Below, piece by piece: positions 8,372-17,156 of a stretch of DNA of 64,000 nucleotides. The DNA is from Sphingosinicella terrae. Lineage in GTDB: Bacteria; Pseudomonadota; Alphaproteobacteria; Sphingomonadales; Sphingomonadaceae. Position 1 is the first letter of the stretch; every line of letters starts with the position of its first letter. The notes beneath the pieces are model-generated. The model had not been told where the DNA came from. It made no database searches and worked only from the letters and a program-made list of their open reading frames with translations. Made by a program: the position numbers and the translations under genes. Location of the stretch: positions 1-64,000 of the forward strand of contig NZ_QDFY01000004.1 in NCBI RefSeq assembly GCF_003347635.1, in the 5' to 3' direction.

Positions 8372-9622
8372 ATGGCCCGGATCGTGATGAAATTCGGCGG
8401 AACCTCGATGGCGGGCATCGAGCGCATCCGTCACGTCGCCGCCACGGTCGGTCGCGAGGCCGAGCGGGGCAATCAGGTCGCCGTCGTCGTTTCGGCCATG
8501 GCCGGGGAGACGGACCGGCTCGTCCAGCTGTGCCGCGAGGCCGCTTCGCTCTACGACCCGCGCGAATATGACGTCGTCGTCGCCAGCGGCGAACAGGTGA
8601 CCAGCGGACTGCTCGCCATCACCCTCCAGGGCATGGGATTCAACGCACGCTCCTACATGGGCTGGCAGCTGCCGATCCGCGCCAGCGGCCACGCCGCCGC
8701 GCTCATCGACCATATCGAGGCGGACGTGCTCGAGCGGGTCTTCGAGCAGGGCGGGATCGCCGTCATCCCCGGCTTCCAGGGGGTCACCGCGGAAGGCGAC
8801 GTCGCCACGCTCGGCCGGGGCGGCTCCGATACGTCGGCCGTGGCGCTGGCGGCGGCGATGAAGGCGGATCGCTGCGACATCTACACCGACGTCGACGGCG
8901 TCTACACCACCGATCCGCGCATCGTGCCGCGGGCGCGCAAGCTCGCGCTCGTCACCTACGAGGAGATGCTCGAGCTGGCGAGCGTCGGCGCCAAGGTGCT
9001 GCAGACCCGCTCGGTCGGCCTCGCCATGCGCTACAACATGCCGCTCCAGGTCCTGTCCTCCTTCGAGGACAAGCCGGGAACCCTGATCGTCGGAGACGAC
9101 GCCATCGAGGACAGCCACATGGAACGCAATGTCATCACCGGCATCGCCCACGACAAGAACGAGGCGATGATCACCCTGACCGGGCTCCCCGACGTGCCGG
9201 GAACGGTCGCCGCGATCTTCAGCCCGCTCGCCGCGGCCAATGTCAATGTCGACATGATCGTCCAGAGCGTCCCGGTCCGCGGCGATACCAGCGGCCTCAC
9301 CTTCACCGTTCCGCGGGCGGCCCTTGCGCACAGCGTCGCCGAGATCGAGAAAGTGAGGGAGAAGGTCGGCTTCCACGCGATCCAGACGGATACGAACATC
9401 GTCAAGGTCAGCGCCGTCGGGGTCGGCATGCGCTCCAATGCCGGCATCGCCGCGACGATGTTCCAGACGCTCGCCGATCGCGGCATCAACATCCTCGCCA
9501 TCACCACCTCGGAGATCAAGGTTTCGGTGCTGATCCCGGAAGAATATACCGAGCTGGCCGTGCGCGTCCTCCACACCGCCTACGGGCTCGACACCGACGC
9601 GGCCGCGGAGGAAGCGGAATGA
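8372..9622 (+). CDS. lysC: Aspartate kinase
   Basis: A 416-residue aspartokinase, first step of lysine, threonine, methionine and diaminopimelate synthesis. The kinase domain opens with RIVMKFGGTSM and contains GFQGVTAEGDVATLGRGGSD and the substrate-site TDVDGVYTTDPRI. Two C-terminal ACT domains (about residues 265-410) would bind lysine and/or threonine for feedback control. The leader contains a perfect hairpin CGCTTCC-N6-GGAAGCG at 8326-8345, but no recognisable lysine riboswitch. The stop overlaps the next gene (ATGA). Confidence 0.96.
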   Translation: MARIVMKFGGTSMAGIERIRHVAATVGREAERGNQVAVVVSAMAGETDRLVQLCREAASLYDPREYDVVVASGEQVTSGLLAITLQGMGFNARSYMGWQLPIRASGHAAALIDHIEADVLERVFEQGGIAVIPGFQGVTAEGDVATLGRGGSDTSAVALAAAMKADRCDIYTDVDGVYTTDPRIVPRARKLALVTYEEMLELASVGAKVLQTRSVGLAMRYNMPLQVLSSFEDKPGTLIVGDDAIEDSHMERNVITGIAHDKNEAMITLTGLPDVPGTVAAIFSPLAAANVNVDMIVQSVPVRGDTSGLTFTVPRAALAHSVAEIEKVREKVGFHAIQTDTNIVKVSAVGVGMRSNAGIAATMFQTLADRGINILAITTSEIKVSVLIPEEYTELAVRVLHTAYGLDTDAAAEEAE

Positions 9623-10686
9623 CGAGCGAGGTCGTTCGCGAGGCCGCCATGGTCGCTGCCGAAGGGGTCGGCCACGATCGCCTCAAGCGATTGATGAAGC
9701 GCGGCACCGATTTTCTCGGCTGCGAATGGGCGCTGCTCGGCGGAGCGATGAGCTGGATCTCGGAGCGCAACCTCGTCTCCGCCATATCGAATGCCGGCGG
9801 CTTCGGAGTCATCGCCTGCGGGGCGATGACTCCGGATCTTCTCGATACCGAGATCGCCGAGACGAGGCTGCGCACCGACCGTCCCTTCGGCGTCAACCTG
9901 ATCACCATGCACCCGGCGCTCAGCGACCTGATCGACGTCTGCGCGCGCCATGAGGTGAGCCACGTCGTCCTCGCCGGCGGCCTCCCGCCGGGCGGCGCCA
10001 TCGATCGGATCAAGGGGAGCGGCGCCAGGCTCATCTGCTTTGCCCCGGCGCTGGCGCTGGCCAAGAAGCTGGTGCGTTCGGGCGTCGACGCGCTGGTGAT
10101 CGAGGGAATGGAGGCCGGCGGCCATATCGGCCCCGTCTCGACCTCGGTGCTCGCCCAGGAGATCCTGCCGCCCCTCGCCGCCGACGTGCCGATCTTCGTC
10201 GCCGGCGGCATCGGCCATGGCGGGCTCGTCGCCGGCTATCTCGAAATGGGGGCGGTCGGCGTGCAGCTCGGTACGCGTTTCGTCTGCGCGCACGAATGCA
10301 TCGCGCATCCGGCGTTCAAGAAGGCCTTCATCCGCGCCTCGGCCCGCGACGCCATCACCTCGGTCCAGATCGACCCCCGCCTCCCGGTCATCCCGGTACG
10401 CGCGCTCAGGAATCGGGAGATGGAATCGTTCGCGAGCAAGCAGCGCGAGGTCGCCGACCTGCTCGATCGCGGAGAGGTCGAGATGGCAGAGGCCCAGCTC
10501 CAGATCGAGCATTATTGGGCCGGCGCGCTTCGACGCGCGGTAATCGAGGGCGACGTCGAAACCGGATCGGTCATGGCCGGCCAATCGGTCGGCATGGTCA
10601 AGGAGGAGCAGGGCGTCGCGGACATCGTCCGCCAGCTCGTCGGCGAGGCCGCTCAGGCGCTCGAGCGTCGATCCGTGCACGGCTGA
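9619..10686 (+). CDS. Nitronate monooxygenase / 2-nitropropane dioxygenase family flavoprotein
   Basis: A 355-residue FMN-dependent TIM-barrel protein. Family markers are GGAMSWISERNLVSAISNAGGFGVIA at the start, the central DALVIEGMEAGGHIG and the FMN phosphate-binding VPIFVAGGIGHGG followed by GAVGVQLGTRFV. Such enzymes oxidise alkyl nitronates or act as enoyl reductases of unknown substrate. The start overlaps lysC by four bases. The coupling to aspartokinase has no obvious metabolic reason and may be only transcriptional. Confidence 0.88.
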   Translation: MTSEVVREAAMVAAEGVGHDRLKRLMKRGTDFLGCEWALLGGAMSWISERNLVSAISNAGGFGVIACGAMTPDLLDTEIAETRLRTDRPFGVNLITMHPALSDLIDVCARHEVSHVVLAGGLPPGGAIDRIKGSGARLICFAPALALAKKLVRSGVDALVIEGMEAGGHIGPVSTSVLAQEILPPLAADVPIFVAGGIGHGGLVAGYLEMGAVGVQLGTRFVCAHECIAHPAFKKAFIRASARDAITSVQIDPRLPVIPVRALRNREMESFASKQREVADLLDRGEVEMAEAQLQIEHYWAGALRRAVIEGDVETGSVMAGQSVGMVKEEQGVADIVRQLVGEAAQALERRSVHG

Positions 10687-10863
10687 ACCTTCGCCGATGA
10701 AGCTCAGATCTGACTGGGCCTCGATGACTGCCGGGCCGAACAGCCGACGAATCGGTCATGAAACCGCGCGAGTTGCCGGACGTCGACGAACAATGTAGCC
10801 TGCGGCTCTCCGAACGAAGATTTTCGCCGATCCTGCGACTGTTCGCGGCACAAGGGGGGCGGC

Positions 10864-12837
10864 ATGGCGGAGAAGGCCCAGGAATCGGTCCCGCCGACAG
10901 AAAAGGCCAGACGCGGCCGCTTCGGATCGGTCATCTCGACGCGGCCGCTGCCCATCGGGGTCGAGCGGCCGCCGCCCTGGAACCGCTGGCTGTTTCGGGC
11001 CGTCCATTACTGGCGATACGGCTATTCGCATCCGGACGAGGACCTGCTCGGCGTCATCGACGCGGTCGGGGACGCCCTCCACGTCCAGGTCATTTCCGCG
11101 CGATCGGTGCTGACGGGAGAAAGCGCGCTCGAAGCGGACAGGATCAAGGCGGAGCTGGAGCTGGAGCTCGACAAGCGCCCGCCCGACTTCTCGACCCTGC
11201 TCGGCTTCGAGGCGCGAATCAATGCGCTCTACCCGCCGGCGCTGGCACGATTGCGCCGCTGGGCGATCCGTGAGCGATTCGAAAGGATCGCGCCCGCCGG
11301 GGCGCTCCAGCATTGGGGTCTGGCGCGGATGAGTCGAGCGATTGCCGGCCCGCCGCCCGGGGTCCCTGGCGAAGACGCCCCGGCGACGGGCGGCACGGGC
11401 GGCACGGGCGGCACGGGCAGCGCGGGCGGCCCCGGCGATCCCGGCGGCGGCGGCTCGGGCGGCGGCCAAGGCCAAGGCGGCGGTCCGCACGAGCCGCTCC
11501 CGGGCGAAGGCCCCGCCGCAGGAGGCGATTCCGACAGCCAGGCCCTGCTCAACTATATCCACACTCACTATCTGATGACGATCGGCCGGGAGAAGGCGGT
11601 CCGTGACCTCAAGCGCTGGCTGCTGATGCGCTTCTGGCTCTTTCTGGTCGTCCTCGTTCCGATCCTCTTCGGGATCTGGATCGTCCTCTGGCTCAACGAT
11701 GTCGGCCAATATTGGGGGCTGCTGCTCGGGCTGTTCCTGATCGCGGCAGCCGGCCGGGCAGGCGCGACGACCAGCATCATCAGGCGGCTTCAGCACGCGA
11801 TCTCGACCAACGTCCTCGCCGCCGATCCGATCGTCGAGCTGACGGCGCTCCGGACGGGCAAGAACGAGATCAGCATGGCGCTGACCAGCAGCTCAATCTT
11901 CGCGCTGCTGATGTGGGCGTTCTTCGCGTCCGGCGTGCCCGAGCTGATCGGATTGGAGGGCGGACTGTTCCCGCGCGCTTATGCCGCGGCGCCGGCGTCG
12001 GAAGACGCGCCGGACAACAAGGAGCCGGCCGCCGCGCCGGCACCCGGCCCCGCCCCCGTCGGTGCGATCCCGCCCAAGCTCGCGCCGGGAGCGGTCGACG
12101 AGCCGCCGGCTCCTGCCGCGACGGCGCCCGAGCCCGAGCCCGTCCTCCCGGTCGAGCCGCAAGCGTCGGCGGCCGGGCCGGTGCCTGACGGCGAGCGCGC
12201 GGCGGCGACCGTGCCTCGTCCCGTCGAGGACGAGGAACGCGTGGCGGGCGAGGAGCGCGCCTTCCGCGCCGAGGTGGCGGACCTGCGCGCCGCCACCGGG
12301 CTCGACGACTGGTTCGAGCGCCGTCGCATCCGCCAGCGGGCACGCCTCGCCATCGAGCGCGCCCTCGCCGCCCAACAGGAGGTGATCGCCTATTACGAGG
12401 CGCGCAAGCGCGCGGGCGACCCGAATGATGCCAAGGTGCAGGATGCCGAGCGCGCGCTCGAGGCGGCAACCCGCAAGCGGGACGAGCTCGAGAATCTCGC
12501 GACGAACCTCGCCCACGGCGGCATGGGACCGGAGTCTCCCGGCCTCACCTGCCCCCCGGGCAAGACCTGCAACCCGTTCGCGCCGCTGGCGACCAGCCTC
12601 CGCCTTCAGGGTGAGGCCGACTTCTTCAAGATGCTGCTCTGGGCCTTCATCGCGGGCTTCGCCGAGCGCTTCGTCCCGGACATGCTCGACCGCGTCGTCC
12701 TGCGAGGCCGGGGCGCCGCTCTGTCGGACAGCGGCATCGTGCTCGCCACCGAGGCCCGCAGCATGGCACGGGGCGGCGTGCCGCCGCCGGCCCCGCCAAC
12801 GCCGCCCGCGCCGCGGGCGCGCGACCGCGGCGGGTGA
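10864..12837 (+). CDS. Large multi-domain membrane protein of unknown function
   Basis: A 657-residue protein I cannot assign. In order it has: a soluble N-terminal part with a conserved-looking PWNRWLFRAVHYWRYGYSHPDED (30-60); a Gly/Thr repeat linker (176-208) encoded by a 9-bp tandem repeat at 11386-11421; a hydrophobic pair (255-277, 284-298); a third hydrophobic segment (343-360); a Pro/Ala-rich stretch (375-450); a charged helical, probably coiled-coil region (462-548); a CPPGKTC motif (563-569); and a final hydrophobic helix ending in AGFAERFVPDMLDR (597-610). The start has a strong AAGGGGGG site. It and its neighbours separate lysC from ptsP, which are usually close in related genomes, so it may be an insertion. 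Confidence 0.8.
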   Translation: MAEKAQESVPPTEKARRGRFGSVISTRPLPIGVERPPPWNRWLFRAVHYWRYGYSHPDEDLLGVIDAVGDALHVQVISARSVLTGESALEADRIKAELELELDKRPPDFSTLLGFEARINALYPPALARLRRWAIRERFERIAPAGALQHWGLARMSRAIAGPPPGVPGEDAPATGGTGGTGGTGSAGGPGDPGGGGSGGGQGQGGGPHEPLPGEGPAAGGDSDSQALLNYIHTHYLMTIGREKAVRDLKRWLLMRFWLFLVVLVPILFGIWIVLWLNDVGQYWGLLLGLFLIAAAGRAGATTSIIRRLQHAISTNVLAADPIVELTALRTGKNEISMALTSSSIFALLMWAFFASGVPELIGLEGGLFPRAYAAAPASEDAPDNKEPAAAPAPGPAPVGAIPPKLAPGAVDEPPAPAATAPEPEPVLPVEPQASAAGPVPDGERAAATVPRPVEDEERVAGEERAFRAEVADLRAATGLDDWFERRRIRQRARLAIERALAAQQEVIAYYEARKRAGDPNDAKVQDAERALEAATRKRDELENLATNLAHGGMGPESPGLTCPPGKTCNPFAPLATSLRLQGEADFFKMLLWAFIAGFAERFVPDMLDRVVLRGRGAALSDSGIVLATEARSMARGGVPPPAPPTPPAPRARDRGG

Positions 12838-13089
12838 GCCGGGCCGGAGCTTTTGGCTTCTCGACCACCGTCGCCCGCTCCATAGCAAGGCCATGATCAC
12901 CGGGCCCGCCCCATCCGGCTACCGCGCGCTGCGCGACGTCCGGATCATGCTCGCGCCGCGAGCCGATGGCGAGCCGATCCGGCTCGATAAGGCATTGGGC
13001 GCCACCCGCGCGGCGGAAGAACCCACCCCTTCCTGGACCTGGCCCTCCCGATGACGAGACGCCCCATCACGCGTGGAAAGGAAGCTGAA

Positions 13090-13476
13090 ATGCTGGCTCT
13101 CGGACGACGCGCCTTCATCGCCGGAGCCATCGGTTTCGGCGCAGCCGCCGGACGGGCCGCAGACGCGCCGGCCGGCCGCGCGCTCCACGGGCTGATCGGG
13201 AAGATGAGGGCCGTGCCGGGCCAACGCGACGCGCTCGTCGCGCTATTGCTCGAAGGCGTCGATGCGATGCCCGGCTGCCTGAGCTACGTCGTGGCGCGCG
13301 ATCCGGCCGATCCCGACGCGATCTGGATCACCGAGGTCTGGGACAGCCGCGACAGCCATCGCGCGTCGCTGCGCCTGCCGCAGGTCAGGGAGGCGATCGC
13401 GCGGGCACGCCCGCTCATCGCCGGCTTTGACAGCAGCGTCGAGACCGAGCCGGTCAGCGGCTTCGGTCTGCGCTGA
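13090..13476 (+). CDS. Exported antibiotic biosynthesis monooxygenase (ABM) domain protein
   Basis: A 128-residue protein: a probable Tat signal (LGRRAFIAGAIGFGAAAG) followed by a small ferredoxin-like ABM domain with GLIGKMRAVPGQRDALVALLLEG, PGCLSYVVARDPADPDAIWITEVWDSRDSHRASL. ABM proteins are cofactor-free oxygenases or quinol-binding stress proteins such as YgiN. ATG 13090 has AAAGGAAG upstream and begins the signal; an ATG at 13051 would bury it. Export of an ABM domain is less common than the cytoplasmic form. Confidence 0.85.
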   Translation: MLALGRRAFIAGAIGFGAAAGRAADAPAGRALHGLIGKMRAVPGQRDALVALLLEGVDAMPGCLSYVVARDPADPDAIWITEVWDSRDSHRASLRLPQVREAIARARPLIAGFDSSVETEPVSGFGLR

Positions 13477-13504
13477 CCCGCGTCCGAGCGTCCTCGGCCT
13501 CTGC

Positions 13505-13774
13505 TCAGCGGCGCCCGCCGGCTCCGCCAATGCCCTCGCGAAGCACCGCCGGGATCGGGCAGCCATCCACCTCGCGATGAACCGTCAGCTCGAGCCGTCC
13601 GGGCGGAAGGTCGCCCAGACGTCGAGGCTGCGCATCGTCGGCGGGACCGACCGGCCGGGGACGCAGATCCGGGCACTTGTCCGCTTGCGCGGCGGCACCG
13701 GCGAGCGCCTCGGGCACCGGGGCGGACGCGGCCGCCACCGCCGGGAGCGCAGCGAAAAGGATCGTCAACAGCAT
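13505..13774 (-). CDS. Small secreted protein, unknown function
   Basis: An 89-residue exported protein. The N-terminus is a signal peptide (MLLTILFAALPAVAAASA); the mature part is Pro/Gly/Arg-rich with two cysteines (DKCPDL and DGCPIP) that could form a disulfide. GGAGGA lies seven bases before ATG 13774, a strong site that supports translation. The open frame continues upstream to 16162, but that part runs antisense to ptsP and is not real. It is divergent from ptsP. No family recognised. Confidence 0.65.
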   Translation of the reverse strand: MLLTILFAALPAVAAASAPVPEALAGAAAQADKCPDLRPRPVGPADDAQPRRLGDLPPGRLELTVHREVDGCPIPAVLREGIGGAGGRR

Positions 13775-13864
13775 GGCATCCTCCTCCCGCCCGATAATAG
13801 CAGAGGAAGGCCATGGATGCACCCGCCGGTTGGAAGCGCACCGCCTTTCTGTTAGCCGAATTGC

Positions 13865-16138
13865 ATGCCCGTCGCCTCCGCCACCGCCGCACGTGAAATA
13901 CTCACCGGCCTCCACGAAGTGATGGCTTCGAAGGCGAGCGCACAGGCGAAGCTCAACAAGGTCGTGCGGATCATTGCCGAGGCGCTGGCGAGCGAGGTCT
14001 GCTCGATCTATTTGCTTCGCGACGGCTTGCTGGAATTGTTCGCGACCGTCGGCCTCAACCAGAATGCGGTCCACGTCACCAAGCTCGCTTTGGGGGAAGG
14101 ACTGGTCGGAAGCATCGCCAAGGAGGTGGCGGTGCTCAACCTTGCCGAGGCCGCCAGCCATCCCGAATTCGCCTATCGCCCCGAGACCGGAGAGGAGCTG
14201 TTCCACAGCTTCGCCGGCGTTCCCATCGTCCGCAAGGAAAGGTCGATCGGCGTCCTGGCCGTCCAGCATGCCGAGCCGCGGGCCTATGACGAGCTGGAGA
14301 TCGAGGCGCTGCAGACGGTGGCGATGGTGCTGTCGGAACTCATCGCCAATGCCGGCCTCGCCGATCGTGCCGCGGCCGGGGCCGTCGAGAGTCGCGACGC
14401 CGGCATGGCCCGGCTGACCGGGCAGCGGCTGGTCGTCGGCATGGGTCAGGGACATGCGGTCTTCCACCAGCCCCGCATCCTCATCGAGCACACCGTCGCC
14501 GAGGATATCGAGGCCGAGCGCCACCGCGTCTATGCCGCCTTCGCGCGGATGCGCGAGCAGATCGATACAATGATGGGCCATGCCGAGTTCGGCACCGTCG
14601 GCGAGCATCAGGAGGTGCTCGAGACCTACAAGATGTTCGCTTATGACGAGGGCTGGTCCCGCCGGATCAACGAGGCGATCGACAGCGGCCTCACCGCCGA
14701 GGCGGCGATCGAGCGCGTCCGCCAGCGCATGCAGACGCGAATGCGCCAGATCGACGATCCGCTGCTTCAGGACCGCATGCACGATCTGGACGATCTCTCG
14801 AACCGGCTGCTGCGGATCGTCTCGGGCCAGCTCGGCACCGCCGCTCAGGCCGGCCTTCCGCAGGACGCGGTGCTGATCGCCCGCAACCTGGGGCCCGCGG
14901 AGCTGCTCGAATATGACCGGCGCAAGCTCAAGGGCGTCATCCTCGAGGAGGGCTCGCTCACCGCGCACGTGACCATCGTCGCCCGGGCGATGGGCGTGCC
15001 CATGATCGGCCGCGCCCGCGGCGTGCGCCGAACGGTGAACGAAGGGGATCTGGTCCTCGTCGACGGCGGCGACGGCCTCGCCTTCATCCGTCCGACGGCC
15101 GCCGTCCACGAGGCCTTCGAACGCAAGCTCGATGCGAGCCAGAAAAGGCGCGCGGAATATGCGGCGCTCAGGGACGTGCCGCCCGTGACCCTGGACGGCA
15201 CCCGCATCTCGCTCATGGTCAATGCGGGCCTTCGCGACGACGTCGCCGCGCTCAGCCTGACCGGCGCCGACGGCATCGGCCTGTTCCGCACCGAGTTCCA
15301 GTTCCTCGTCTCGGCTTCGCTGCCGCGGCGGGAAAGCCAGCAACGGCTCTATCGCTCGGTGCTCGAGGCGGCCGGCGACAAGCCGGTCATCTTCCGCACC
15401 GTGGATGTCGGCGGCGACAAGCAGCTGCCCTATCTGCACGCCTCCGAGAATGGCGAGGAGAATCCGGCGATGGGCTGGAGGGCGCTTCGCCTCGCGCTCG
15501 ACCGGGACACGCTGATGAAGGCGCAGGCGCGCGCCCTCCTCGAGGCGGCGGCAGGCCGGGAGCTCGACATCATGTTCCCTATGGTATCGGAGCCGTGGGA
15601 GTTCGATCAGGCCAAGGCGCTGGTCGAGGAGCAGAGGGCCTGGCTCGCCGGCCGGAAGAAGAGGCTGCCCCGGCAGGTCCGTTATGGGGCGATGCTCGAG
15701 GTGCCGGCGCTCGCCGAGACGCTCGACATCCTGCTGCCCAAGCTGGACTTCATGTCGATCGGCACCAACGACCTCACCCAGTTCCTGTTCGCCGCGGACC
15801 GCTCGAACCCTCATCTCGCCGAGCGCTATGACTGGCTGTCGCCGGCCATCCTCCGCTTTCTCAAACGGGTGATCGCCGCCGCCGACGCCGCCGGGGTTCC
15901 GGTCGGCATCTGCGGCGAGATGGGTGGCCGCACGCTCGAGGCGCTGGCCTTGATCGGGATCGGCGTCAGGCGGCTGTCGATCACGCCGGTCGCGGTCGGA
16001 CCCGTCAAAGCCATGATCCGGTCGCTCGACCGCGACGCGGCGATGGCCGTCCTCGAACGGCTCCTCGAGCGGCCTCCGGCCGACATGCGCGCGACGCTCG
16101 GTGCCTGGGCGCAGGAGAAAGGTGTCTCCCTTGCCTAG
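13865..16138 (+). CDS. ptsP: Phosphoenolpyruvate-protein phosphotransferase PtsP (enzyme I-Ntr)
   Basis: A 757-residue enzyme I of the nitrogen phosphotransferase system, which takes phosphate from PEP and passes it to NPr and then EIIA-Ntr. An N-terminal GAF domain (about 20-160) contains KVVRIIAEALASEVCSIYLL. The phosphohistidine is His368 in SLTAHVTIVARAMG. The PEP-binding barrel has GLFRTEFQFL, FRTVDVGGDKQLPYL, FMSIGTNDLTQFLFAADR and the active-site Cys683 in GICGEMGG. Length and domain order are those of PtsP. NPr and EIIA-Ntr are not in this window. Confidence 0.96.
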   Translation: MPVASATAAREILTGLHEVMASKASAQAKLNKVVRIIAEALASEVCSIYLLRDGLLELFATVGLNQNAVHVTKLALGEGLVGSIAKEVAVLNLAEAASHPEFAYRPETGEELFHSFAGVPIVRKERSIGVLAVQHAEPRAYDELEIEALQTVAMVLSELIANAGLADRAAAGAVESRDAGMARLTGQRLVVGMGQGHAVFHQPRILIEHTVAEDIEAERHRVYAAFARMREQIDTMMGHAEFGTVGEHQEVLETYKMFAYDEGWSRRINEAIDSGLTAEAAIERVRQRMQTRMRQIDDPLLQDRMHDLDDLSNRLLRIVSGQLGTAAQAGLPQDAVLIARNLGPAELLEYDRRKLKGVILEEGSLTAHVTIVARAMGVPMIGRARGVRRTVNEGDLVLVDGGDGLAFIRPTAAVHEAFERKLDASQKRRAEYAALRDVPPVTLDGTRISLMVNAGLRDDVAALSLTGADGIGLFRTEFQFLVSASLPRRESQQRLYRSVLEAAGDKPVIFRTVDVGGDKQLPYLHASENGEENPAMGWRALRLALDRDTLMKAQARALLEAAAGRELDIMFPMVSEPWEFDQAKALVEEQRAWLAGRKKRLPRQVRYGAMLEVPALAETLDILLPKLDFMSIGTNDLTQFLFAADRSNPHLAERYDWLSPAILRFLKRVIAAADAAGVPVGICGEMGGRTLEALALIGIGVRRLSITPVAVGPVKAMIRSLDRDAAMAVLERLLERPPADMRATLGAWAQEKGVSLA

Positions 16139-16239
16139 AATATCGGGCCGGTCGGTTGACATTGCCCGGCGACTGAGATGATGGCGGCCCCGGGGAGGGT
16201 GGCGACAGGTTCTGCGGCGAAAGGAGACTGAAAGGGCTG

Positions 16240-17076
16240 ATGGCGGAGCAGGGTTACAGCGAACAGCCCGAATCTCTCTCGATCGGGGACCGGCTACGGC
16301 AGGCCCGCGAAGCGAAAGGCCTGACCCTCGAGGACGTGGCGAGCCGCACCCGGATCCCCATCCGGCACCTCCAGCATATCGAGCGCGAGGAATGGGACGC
16401 GCTTCCCGCGATCACCTACTGCATCGGCTTCGTGCGATCCTACGCCAACAATGTCGGCCTCGATGGCGCCGAGCTGGGCCGGGAAGTGCGCGACCGTCTC
16501 GGCGGCATACGCTCGCGCGCACCGGCGCCGGAATATTATCAACCCGCCGATCCGGCGCGCGTGCCGCCGCGATCGGTCGCGGTCGTCGTCGCCATCCTCG
16601 TCGTCGTCCTGCTGCTCGGCTATCTCTACTGGCGCAGCACGCTCGACGACGCGCCCGAGCCCACGGCAGGCGTGACCTTGCCCGTGCCTGAATCGAAGGC
16701 ACCTTCCCCGCGGCCCGCCGCCCCGGCTCCGCTGCAGCCGCAGTCCGTGACCGGCCAGCCGGTGACCCTGGTGGCGAGCGAGGAGGTCTGGGTGAGGATC
16801 GAGGACGCTGCCGGCGGCGGATCGCTGTTCCAGGGCATCATGACCGCCGGCCAGCGTTTCGCGGTGCCGCCGACGGCGCAGCGCCCGGTGATCCGGACCG
16901 GCCGGCCGCAGGTGCTTCGCGTGGCGATCGGCAACCGCGAGCTCGGACCGCTCGAACCGGCGGAGCGGACCGTTTCGAACGTCAGCCTGCGGGCCGAGGA
17001 CCTCGCCGCGCGCTTCCAGTCCGTCGCGCCTGCCGCTGCCCCGGCGACAGCGCCGGCGCCGGCCCGGCCGCAATGA
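16240..17076 (+). CDS. RodZ-like helix-turn-helix membrane protein
   Basis: A 278-residue protein with a cytoplasmic Xre-type HTH (about 13-80: IGDRLRQAREAKGLTLEDVA, RTRIPIRHLQHIERE), one membrane helix (about 108-128) and a periplasmic DUF4115 domain (about 165-255: LVASEEVWVRIEDAAG). This is the architecture of RodZ, which links MreB to the elongation machinery in rods. The periplasmic linker is Pro/Ala-rich. AAAGGAGA lies upstream of ATG 16240. It is followed by a YbgF-like gene, a usual sphingomonad order. Confidence 0.88.
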   Translation: MAEQGYSEQPESLSIGDRLRQAREAKGLTLEDVASRTRIPIRHLQHIEREEWDALPAITYCIGFVRSYANNVGLDGAELGREVRDRLGGIRSRAPAPEYYQPADPARVPPRSVAVVVAILVVVLLLGYLYWRSTLDDAPEPTAGVTLPVPESKAPSPRPAAPAPLQPQSVTGQPVTLVASEEVWVRIEDAAGGGSLFQGIMTAGQRFAVPPTAQRPVIRTGRPQVLRVAIGNRELGPLEPAERTVSNVSLRAEDLAARFQSVAPAAAPATAPAPARPQ

Positions 17077-17156
17077 CGGGATCGTCCGCTTAAGGGTGGC
17101 GACAGGCAGCTTCGTTCAATAATGTACCCGCGATTTCAATCATGCGGGGATTTTCA

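Noticed and set aside
11386-11421. Non-coding minisatellite
   Set aside because: The 9-bp repeat is in frame inside a coding sequence and encodes a Gly-Gly-Thr linker.
12893-13054. 53-codon plus-strand frame between the orphan membrane protein and the ABM gene
   Set aside because: No ribosome site, no recognisable feature, and it ends just inside the leader of the ABM gene.
13775-16162. Very long minus-strand open frame opposite ptsP
   Set aside because: Antisense shadow of a high-GC gene. Only its last 89 codons (13505-13774), with their own strong ribosome site and signal peptide, are kept as a gene.
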